Part shown: piece after piece, positions 1 to 4,684 of the stretch
Layout of the letters: every line of letters begins with the position of its first letter
How positions within the stretch are numbered: position 1 is the first letter of the stretch
Assembly (NCBI GenBank): GCA_937894185.1
Contig: CALCSA010000470.1
Location: forward strand, 1 to 6,837
Direction of reading: 5' to 3'
DNA: 6,837 bases
Source of the DNA: an uncultured Clostridia bacterium
GTDB taxonomy: Bacteria; Bacillota; Clostridia; Oscillospirales; Ruminococcaceae
Position numbers and translations under genes: made by a program
Notes under the pieces: model-generated
Told to the model about the DNA's origin: nothing
Seen by the model: the letters and a program-made list of their open reading frames with translations, nothing else
The model's database searches: none

Positions 1-47
1 AGTTACGAATTTTTACTTAAAAAACTTTTATTTTTTACAATTAAGCC

Positions 48-76
48 TTGACAAGGTAAAAAAACTATGGTATGGT
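48..76 (+). promoter_or_regulatory. Sigma-70-type promoter of the leuA T-box transcript
   Basis: A perfect -35 hexamer TTGACA (48-53) is separated by exactly 17 nt from a -10-like TATGGT (71-76). The upstream stretch 1-47 is very A/T-rich, with T and A tracts that could act as an UP element. Transcription would start near 83, just before the first paired base of the T-box leader, which supports the assignment. The -10 matches consensus at 4 of 6 positions, so the promoter is probably of moderate strength. No upstream gene is visible. Confidence 0.8.
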
Positions 77-185
77 GACATACAATCTAACACACTTAAT
101 TGCGTAGAAGGGAACTATTACCGCATTTGCCAGAAATACAGAGAGGGTCGGGGGCTGAGACGACTCAGGAAGGCAATGTCGGGAA

Positions 186-188
186 CTC
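186..188 (+). promoter_or_regulatory. T-box specifier codon CTC (leucine)
   Basis: CTC sits in the 3' strand of the stem I internal loop, after GAA, the usual context for a specifier. Helices on both sides (110-113/190-193 and 121-131/172-182) fix the loop and therefore the reading. It would pair with the GAG anticodon of tRNA-Leu. The TGGT at 334-337 of the T-box bulge would pair with an ACCA acceptor end, agreeing with the A discriminator base usual for tRNA-Leu. Confidence 0.85.
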
Positions 189-328
189 GTCCCGGAGCAG
201 CAGGCGCAACGCAGAGCTTTTCTTTGCTACTATGCCTTGCCGGAGGCCTACCGTTACAGGGGACGCAATATTGAAGGGGCATCTGCCTCTTCTCGTATTG
301 TTGTGAGCGCGCGTTTTTATACGCGAAT

Positions 329-364
329 TCAGGTGGTACCGCGAAGCGTCAGCCTTCGTCCTGA
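329..364 (+). promoter_or_regulatory. T-box antiterminator
   Basis: Helix A1 pairs TCAGG (329-333) with CCTGA (360-364). The 7-nt bulge TGGTACC (334-340) is followed by helix A2, GCGAAG (341-346) with CTTCGT (354-359), including one G-T wobble. This is the canonical antiterminator geometry. Its 3' strand (354-364) is the 5' arm of the terminator, so the two structures exclude each other. Uncharged tRNA-Leu should stabilise this form and allow leuA transcription. Confidence 0.9.
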
Positions 365-388
365 TTTTCAGGACGGGGGCTTTTGTTT
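351..388 (+). terminator. T-box regulated intrinsic terminator
   Basis: A 14-bp stem with two G-T pairs joins AGCCTTCGTCCTGA (351-364) to TCAGGACGGGGGCT (368-381) across a 3-nt TTT loop. It is followed by TTTGTTT (382-388). It competes with the antiterminator for bases 354-364 and should form when leucine tRNA is charged, stopping transcription before leuA. Confidence 0.92.
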
Positions 389-428
389 ATCATCCGTCTG
401 CTCCCATGCGGCTCGCGAGAAAGAAATC

Positions 429-434
429 AGGGGG
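429..434 (+). promoter_or_regulatory. Ribosome binding site that sets the leuA start
   Basis: AGGGGG ends 7 nt before the ATG at 442. An in-frame ATG at 406 would add 12 residues (MRLARKKSGGII) but has no comparable site upstream and lies close behind the regulated terminator. The 442 start also puts the conserved FDTTLRDGEQ motif about ten residues from the N-terminus, as is usual in this family. Confidence 0.85.
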
Positions 435-441
435 AATCATT

Positions 442-1968
442 ATGACACAGAATAACAGGATTGTAATTTTTGACACCACCCTGCGTGACGGCGAACAGAC
501 TCCCGGGGTCAACCTCAATCTTTCGGAAAAGCTGGAGATTGCACGCCATCTGGAATCTCTGGGCGTCGATGTAATAGAAGCCGGATTCCCCGCCGCCTCC
601 CCCGGAGATTTTGAGGCGGTCCGGGCTGTTTCCCAAAATGTCGGCTGCTCTGTCGCCGCCCTGTGCCGCTGCGTTCCCGACGATATCCAAAAGGGATGGA
701 AGGCGGTCAAATACAGCAAGAATCCACGCATTCATGTGTTTTTGGCCACCAGCGACATCCACATGAGATACAAGCTGCGCATGAAGCCGGAAGAAGTGCT
801 GCGCCGGGCGGTAGAGGGAGTCCGGCTGGCCAAAAGCCTTTGTGATAACGTAGAGTTTTCCTGCGAGGATGCCAGCCGCTCCCTGCCTGAATTTCTCTAT
901 CAGGTGCTGGAGGCGGTGATTGAAGCGGGAGCCACCACCGTCAACATCCCCGACACCGTGGGATACGCTACTCCCCCCGAATTCGGGGCCTTAATTCAAA
1001 GCATCTTTGAAAAGGTGCCCAACATATCCAAGGCTATGGTCAGCGTTCACTGCCACAATGATTTGGGTATGGCGGTGGCCAACACCCTTTCCGCCATTGA
1101 AAACGGCGCCCGGCAGATCGAAACCACCATCAACGGGCTGGGGGAACGGGCGGGGAACTGCTCCATGGAAGAGGTGATCATGGCCCTGAGCGTCCGATCA
1201 GGTATCTACGGCATCGATCACGGTATCGACACCACCAAGCTTTACCGCACCAGCCAGCGAGTTTCCAAATTCACCGGCGTATCGGTGCCCATCAACAAGG
1301 CCATTGTGGGGGCCAACGCCTTCGCCCACGAATCGGGCATCCACCAACACGGTGTGCTGGCCAACCCCATGACCTACGAGATCATGACTCCCCAGTCGGT
1401 GGGCAAAACCGACAGCACTTTGGTGCTGGGCAAGCTCTCGGGCCGCCACGCCTTTAGCGATAAGCTCAGTGCCATGGGTTACTCCCTTTCCAAGGAGGAA
1501 ATAGACGGCGCCTTTGCTCGCTTCAAGGTGTTGGCCGACCGGAAAAAGACGGTCACCGACAAGGATTTGGAAGTCCTCATTACCCAAAAGGTGGCGGAGG
1601 TTCCCACTTTCTACCGTCTGGAAACCTTCCAGATTCAAAGCGGCAACAAGATGCAGGCCATGGCCAGTGTGACCTTGGTCCACAACCAAGAGCAGCTCAC
1701 CCAAGCCGCTACCGGCGATGGGCCCATCGATGCCGCCTACAACGCTGTCTCCCGGATTGTAGGGGGAGAGTGGCCGTTGGCCGCCTACGATATCAAGGCC
1801 GTTACCGAAGGGATGGACGCTTTAGGAGAGGTCATCGTCCGGGTGACTCAGGATGGCAGAACCTACACCGGCAGGGGTTTTTCCACCGATATTATCGAGG
1901 CTTCCATTCTGGCCTATATCAACGCCATCAACCGGGCCATCGCACAGCGGGAGCGGGTTCGGGGTTAA
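442..1968 (+). CDS. leuA: 2-isopropylmalate synthase
   Basis: LeuA condenses acetyl-CoA with 2-oxoisovalerate to give 2-isopropylmalate, the committed step of leucine synthesis, in the cytoplasm. The 508-residue product fits the usual size (about 510-525). The N-terminal HMGL-like TIM barrel starts with FDTTLRDGEQTPG (residues 10-22; R15 and D16 are the catalytic and metal-binding pair). HCHNDLG (203-209) supplies the two metal-binding histidines, and GERAGN (234-239) the metal-binding asparagine. HESGIHQHG (296-304) belongs to the linker subdomains. The region from about residue 388 resembles the LeuA regulatory domain for leucine feedback, including GDGPIDAAYNAVSRIVG (425-441). Citramalate and homocitrate synthases are related alternatives, but the leucine T-box and this C-terminal domain favour LeuA. 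No leuB, leuC or leuD follows. Confidence 0.95.
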   Translation: MTQNNRIVIFDTTLRDGEQTPGVNLNLSEKLEIARHLESLGVDVIEAGFPAASPGDFEAVRAVSQNVGCSVAALCRCVPDDIQKGWKAVKYSKNPRIHVFLATSDIHMRYKLRMKPEEVLRRAVEGVRLAKSLCDNVEFSCEDASRSLPEFLYQVLEAVIEAGATTVNIPDTVGYATPPEFGALIQSIFEKVPNISKAMVSVHCHNDLGMAVANTLSAIENGARQIETTINGLGERAGNCSMEEVIMALSVRSGIYGIDHGIDTTKLYRTSQRVSKFTGVSVPINKAIVGANAFAHESGIHQHGVLANPMTYEIMTPQSVGKTDSTLVLGKLSGRHAFSDKLSAMGYSLSKEEIDGAFARFKVLADRKKTVTDKDLEVLITQKVAEVPTFYRLETFQIQSGNKMQAMASVTLVHNQEQLTQAATGDGPIDAAYNAVSRIVGGEWPLAAYDIKAVTEGMDALGEVIVRVTQDGRTYTGRGFSTDIIEASILAYINAINRAIAQRERVRG

Positions 1969-2032
1969 CAAAAAAACAATTAGGAAGCAGCGTATCATGG
2001 AAATGACCATGACTTAGTCAAGTGAAAAACTC

Positions 2033-2060
2033 TTGACACTGGGGGAGTGTTTCCGATACC
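2033..2060 (+). promoter_or_regulatory. Possible promoter for ilvA
   Basis: A perfect TTGACA (2033-2038) is followed 16 nt later by GATACC (2055-2060), which matches the -10 consensus only at its ATA core. The -35 partly overlaps a small dyad, ACACT-GGGGG-AGTGT (2036-2050), which could be an operator or chance. If active, the promoter gives ilvA a leader of about 125 nt containing the hairpin at 2081-2121. Without it, ilvA would depend on read-through from leuA. Confidence 0.4.
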
Positions 2061-2080
2061 TTTGTATTCAAATCACCATC

Positions 2081-2126
2081 AGCGCCCTTTGCCTGTGTCT
2101 TTGTACCGGCGAACGGGCGCTTTGTT
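2081..2126 (+). terminator. Terminator-like hairpin between leuA and ilvA
   Basis: AGCGCCCTTTGCC (2081-2093) pairs with GGCGAA (2108-2113) and GGGCGCT (2115-2121). This makes a 13-bp stem with one bulged C (2114), one G-T pair and a 14-nt loop. TTGTT follows, a short and interrupted U tract. It could terminate leuA transcripts, attenuate ilvA from the promoter at 2033, or do both. The weak U tract suggests incomplete termination. I see no T-box core or clear alternative antiterminator in the spacer. Confidence 0.55.
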
Positions 2127-2192
2127 GAGAGATCAGTTAGGGTTTATGCGGCACATTCCGCCCGGAAGCCCCCAGAAAGAGAGTGTATTTCC

Positions 2193-3401
2193 ATGGAACT
2201 GAAGGATATTGAACTGGCGGCATCCCGTCTAAAGGGCGTAATTCATGAAACTCCCGTCAACTCCTCCCGCACCTTTTCGGAGCTTTCGGGGGCGGAGCTG
2301 TTCTTAAAGTGCGAGAATCTGCAAAAAACCGGCTCCTTCAAAGTGCGGGGAGCCTATAACAAAATTGCCACCTTGGCCGGGGAACAGGGGCAGCTGCCCA
2401 TGCTCATTGCCTCCAGCGCCGGAAATCACGCTCAAGGAGTAGCCTATGCTGCCCGGGCCATGGGAGCGCAGGCCACGATTGTGATGCCCCGCACCACCCC
2501 CATTGCCAAGGTGTCCGCTACCCAAGGCTATGGAGCCAACGTGGTGCTGCACGGCGACTGCTACGACGAAGCCTATGCTCATGCGGCCAAGCTGCAGGAG
2601 GAAATGGGGGCGCTGTTCATCCACCCCTTTGATGATCCTGCCGTTATAGCGGGGCAGGGAACCATCTCTCTGGAAATCCTCAGAGCGTTGCCGACGGTGG
2701 ACGCAGTGCTGGTTCCCGTGGGCGGGGGAGGCCTTTTGGCCGGAATGGCCGCCTGCATCAAGCAGATCAATCCCCGGGTGCGGGTGATCGGAGTGCAGGC
2801 CGCCGGGGCCGATGCCATGGTTCGCAGCTTCTGCACCAAACAGGATGTCAGCTGCGATGGGGTAGCCACCATCGCCGATGGAATTGCGGTCAAAAAGCCG
2901 GGGGTGCTCACCTCCTCCCTGATTTGGGAGTATGTGGACGAGATGGTCACCGTCACCGACGACGAGATTGCCTCCACCATCCTGCTGCTGTTGGAGCGGG
3001 ATAAAATGGTGGTGGAGCCTGCCGGAGCCGCCGCCCTTGCCGCCGCCATCAGCCGAGTGGTGGACCTTGGGGGCAAGCGGGTGGTCTGCGTGCTTTCCGG
3101 CGGAAATATCGATGTGAGCTTTATCCATCGGGTGGTGGAAAAGGGCCTGGTCACTCGGGGCAGACAGATTAAATTCCGCACCATCATGCGGGATATTCCC
3201 GGCAGCCTGAACACCTTTACCGACATTGTGGCCCAGTGTGGCGCCAACATCGTGATGTTGCAGCACGACCGCATGAGCATTGACCTTCAGTTGGGGGATG
3301 CCATTTTGCATGCGGTTTGCGAAGTTAGCGGCCGGGAGCATGGAAAGGAACTGTTTCAGCGGCTGGAGGAGCACGGCTATCAGATTGAGGCGGAATTATA
3401 A
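2193..3401 (+). CDS. ilvA: Threonine ammonia-lyase (threonine dehydratase) with ACT domain
   Basis: This PLP enzyme deaminates L-threonine to 2-oxobutyrate and ammonia, the first step from threonine to isoleucine. The product has 402 residues. GSFKVRGAYNK (47-57) carries the PLP lysine K50. SSAGNHAQG (74-82) and the glycine loop VGGGG (176-180) hold the cofactor phosphate and substrate. EPAGAA (275-280) and LSGGNID (301-307, with S302 near the pyridine nitrogen) complete the fold-type II core. Residues from about 327 form a single ACT-like domain, which distinguishes this medium form from the ACT-free catabolic TdcB and from the roughly 510-residue, two-ACT E. coli IlvA. The ATG at 2193 follows a modest AGAGAG (2178-2183) with a 9-nt gap. 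The ACT domain suggests allosteric control, with an unknown ligand. A catabolic role cannot be excluded. Confidence 0.93.
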   Translation: MELKDIELAASRLKGVIHETPVNSSRTFSELSGAELFLKCENLQKTGSFKVRGAYNKIATLAGEQGQLPMLIASSAGNHAQGVAYAARAMGAQATIVMPRTTPIAKVSATQGYGANVVLHGDCYDEAYAHAAKLQEEMGALFIHPFDDPAVIAGQGTISLEILRALPTVDAVLVPVGGGGLLAGMAACIKQINPRVRVIGVQAAGADAMVRSFCTKQDVSCDGVATIADGIAVKKPGVLTSSLIWEYVDEMVTVTDDEIASTILLLLERDKMVVEPAGAAALAAAISRVVDLGGKRVVCVLSGGNIDVSFIHRVVEKGLVTRGRQIKFRTIMRDIPGSLNTFTDIVAQCGANIVMLQHDRMSIDLQLGDAILHAVCEVSGREHGKELFQRLEEHGYQIEAEL

Positions 3402-3437
3402 AACCTGCCCCGGTGCAGGAAGGACAAGCCATAAAGC

Positions 3438-3466
3438 ATACAGGAGCCGAAAGGCTCCTGTATTTT
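3438..3466. terminator. Bidirectional terminator between ilvA and the lysR-type gene
   Basis: A perfect 11-bp stem (3438-3448 with 3453-3463) is capped by a GAAA tetraloop and followed by TTT on the plus strand. On the minus strand the stem is followed by TGCTTTAT. It lies 37 nt after the ilvA stop and 31 nt beyond the lysR-type gene stop, so it can serve both converging transcripts. The U tracts are short, but the stem is strong. Confidence 0.85.
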
Positions 3467-3496
3467 GATGAGGCCGGTTCTGCTTGCCGCAAAAAA

Positions 3497-4402
3497 TTAT
3501 TCACTCCCGCCGAAGCTGTGGGGTTGCTGCCGGTTGCGAAAGTGCTTCTTCACCATCTGAATCAGACGACTGGTATCGCTGTAAAGATGGCGGTCCTTCT
3601 TCCAGATCAGGGAGATACCCAGCTCGATCGGGTCTTCCAGAGGAATCCCCACAAGGTCGGGGTTCATTTCCAGCACATGCTGGAACATAAAGGCTCCGGC
3701 GTGGCTGCGGGCCAACATGTGTTTAATGGTGTAAAGCTGGTTGGAATACATAATCACCTTGGGGTGAATGCTGCGGCTGAAGAAGCGCTGGCGCAGCAGC
3801 TCGGTTTGAAAGGAGCCCTGCTGCATCAAAATCACAGGGGCGTCGTCCAAATCCTGCAGGGAGATGCTTTCGGCCCCCGCCATGGGATGCTTTTGGTCCA
3901 CACAGTAGACCAGAGAGGTGCGCATCAACTCGATGCTGTTGAGCCGGGACTCCTTTTCGTCGGAGACGGCCAAAGCCACGTCCAGCTCCTCACTGAGGAC
4001 CATTTCCTGAATTTTCAGGGAGCCGTACTCCACCATTTCCAGCAAGACATCGGGATATTCGCTGTGGAACAGATCAAAAATATCGGGGAAGAGAAACGTA
4101 CCGATCATGGGCGGTACACCAATGCGGATCATGTTGTGCTTTTTCCCCATATCCTGCATATCGCTGACCAGCATATCCAGCCGGTACAGCACCCGGGACA
4201 ACCCCTGATAGAAGTAGTACCCCTCCTGCGTGGGGGAAAGACGCATCTTGATCCGATGGAATAAATTTATTCCCAGCTCGGTTTCCAAATCCCGAATGGA
4301 GTTGGAAATCGAGGGCTGGGTGACATGCAAAACCTGAGCCGCCTTGGTAATGCTGCCCTGTTTGCAAACCTCCATAAAGTACCGCAACTGGGTTAAAGTC
4401 AC
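3497..4402 (-). CDS. LysR-type transcriptional regulator
   Basis: The 301-residue product has the length and layout of a LysR-type regulator. A winged helix-turn-helix covers residues 1 to about 60, with the typical run from SITKAAQVLHVTQPSISNSI (17-36) into DLETELGINLFHR (38-50). A linker helix (about 61-90) leads to a two-lobed effector domain starting near IRIGVPP (92-98). The start is GTG at 4402-4400: AGGCGG (4415-4410) ends 7 nt upstream, and the product then begins with the family-typical MTLTQLRYF. The gene diverges from the alcohol dehydrogenase across a shared 282-nt control region, so that gene and lysR itself are its likely targets. The effector cannot be read from sequence. It converges on ilvA, and nothing specific links it to amino acid synthesis. 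Confidence 0.93.
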   Translation of the reverse strand: MTLTQLRYFMEVCKQGSITKAAQVLHVTQPSISNSIRDLETELGINLFHRIKMRLSPTQEGYYFYQGLSRVLYRLDMLVSDMQDMGKKHNMIRIGVPPMIGTFLFPDIFDLFHSEYPDVLLEMVEYGSLKIQEMVLSEELDVALAVSDEKESRLNSIELMRTSLVYCVDQKHPMAGAESISLQDLDDAPVILMQQGSFQTELLRQRFFSRSIHPKVIMYSNQLYTIKHMLARSHAGAFMFQHVLEMNPDLVGIPLEDPIELGISLIWKKDRHLYSDTSRLIQMVKKHFRNRQQPHSFGGSE

Positions 4403-4437
4403 CGGATCACCGCCTAAAGGAATTCATATTTAATTCT

Positions 4438-4446
4438 ATTATATCA
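4438..4446 (-). promoter_or_regulatory. Extended -10 promoter of the lysR-type gene
   Basis: Read on the minus strand this is TGATATAAT: a perfect TATAAT (4443-4438) with the TG dinucleotide of an extended -10. The -35 position (TAGTTT, 4466-4461) is poor, as is common with extended -10 promoters. The predicted start near 4431 leaves a leader of about 29 nt holding the AGGCGG site. Confidence 0.65.
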
Positions 4447-4470
4447 CATAGTATAGCCTAAAACTATAAT
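4443..4470 (+). promoter_or_regulatory. Candidate promoter for the alcohol dehydrogenase
   Basis: A perfect plus-strand TATAAT (4465-4470) lies 16 nt after ATCACA (4443-4448), which matches TTGACA at four of six positions. It overlaps the minus-strand lysR promoter, so the two would compete for polymerase. The leader would be about 208 nt and include the long inverted repeat at 4539-4606. A second candidate is the extended -10-like TGTAATAAT (4502-4510). I cannot decide between them from sequence. Confidence 0.45.
4452..4468. promoter_or_regulatory. Candidate LysR operator (T-N11-A dyad)
   Basis: TATAG-N7-CTATA is a perfect 5+5 dyad containing the T-N11-A signature of LysR-type sites (T4454, A4466). 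It lies between the -10 elements of the two divergent promoters and overlaps the plus-strand TATAAT and the minus-strand -35 position. That placement would suit autorepression and control of the divergent gene. A/T-rich DNA makes short dyads common, so the call rests on position as much as sequence. Confidence 0.5.
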
Positions 4471-4489
4471 GTATTAGTTTTTATGTATT

Positions 4490-4506
4490 TTACAAATGGC
4501 TTGTAA
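4490..4506. promoter_or_regulatory. Second operator-like dyad TTACAA-N5-TTGTAA
   Basis: Perfect 6-bp arms surround the spacer ATGGC, a 17-bp symmetric site typical in size for a dimeric regulator. It is 22 nt beyond the T-N11-A dyad and shares its right arm with the alternative extended -10 at 4502-4510. It lacks the T-N11-A spacing, so it may bind a regulator other than the LysR protein. I cannot name the factor. Confidence 0.4.
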
Positions 4507-4538
4507 TAATGTATTCTCAAGTTGTAGAAGATAAAAGT

Positions 4539-4606
4539 TCGCCGTGAAAGAGGATCTTGGATTGACAATAATTTGACAATATCGGAAAAATAATCTTTCA
4601 CGGTGA
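4539..4606. repeat. Long-arm inverted repeat upstream of the alcohol dehydrogenase
   Basis: TCGCCGTGAAAGA (4539-4551) is complementary to TCTTTCACGGTGA (4594-4606) at 12 of 13 positions, and the remaining pair is a G-U wobble if transcribed. The arms are separated by 42 nt that contain two TTGACAAT copies. It may be a pair of operator half-sites for looping, or a hairpin in the dehydrogenase mRNA leader. The sequence after it is not a strong U tract, so it does not look like a simple terminator. Confidence 0.6.
4562..4580 (+). repeat. Tandem TTGACAAT direct repeat with 11-bp period
   Basis: TTGACAAT occurs at 4562-4569 and again at 4573-4580, separated by AAT, about one helical turn. Both contain a perfect -35 hexamer, but neither has a credible -10 at 16-18 nt: the sequence there is GAAAAA-like after the first and CTTTCA-like after the second. 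The copies may therefore be activator sites on one face of the helix rather than promoter elements. They are enclosed by the inverted repeat at 4539-4606. Confidence 0.5.
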
Positions 4607-4670
4607 TGATTTTCTGGTATTTATTCCAATCACCATGCTCAGTAACAAAGCAGGCAATCTATTTTTCCAT

Positions 4671-4675
4671 GGAGG
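4671..4675 (+). promoter_or_regulatory. Ribosome binding site that sets the alcohol dehydrogenase start
   Basis: GGAGG ends 9 nt before the ATG at 4685. The in-frame ATG codons at 4742 and 4745 would match the N-terminus of known clostridial homologues better but have no such site nearby. The upstream start is therefore preferred. Confidence 0.8.
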
Positions 4676-4684
4676 TAGACGATT

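Larger units (their letters stand above)
83..388 (+). ncRNA. Leucine-type T-box riboswitch leader
   Basis: This cis-acting leader should sense tRNA-Leu charging and control leuA. Stem I has a base helix (100-104 with 205-209), a kink-turn-like segment, and a lower helix (110-113 with 190-193). The specifier loop follows, with strands 114-120 and 183-189; the second carries GAA-CTC-G, and CTC (186-188) is a leucine codon. The upper helix pairs 121-131 with 172-182, interrupted by single T bulges. Above it are AGAGAG (140-145) and GGCTG (153-157), matching the conserved AG-bulge and apical-loop motifs. Stem III pairs 266-270 with 296-300 and 273-280 with 285-292. The T-box core AGGTGGTACCGCG lies at 331-343. 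The 5' end is inferred from the promoter. Leucine specificity fits the downstream leuA gene. Confidence 0.93.

Noticed and set aside
100..455. Two short plus-strand open frames in the leuA leader (100-306 and 237-455)
   Set aside because: They run through the T-box helices, whose pairing explains the sequence, and show no convincing ribosome sites.
1198..1704. Minus-strand open frame of 168 codons inside leuA
   Set aside because: It lies over conserved LeuA metal-binding and regulatory segments and resembles no protein family.
1997..2017. Tiny frame MEMTMT followed by a stop, considered as an ilvA leader peptide
   Set aside because: It lies upstream of the likely ilvA promoter, has no run of isoleucine, leucine or threonine codons and no strong ribosome site.
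2304..3374. Open frame of 356 codons antisense to ilvA
   Set aside because: It is entirely inside ilvA, with a His/Gly-rich composition typical of an antisense shadow and no family motif.
3413..4264. Plus-strand open frame of 283 codons over the lysR-type gene
   Set aside because: The opposite strand encodes an unmistakable LysR protein. This frame crosses the shared terminator and has no domain signature.
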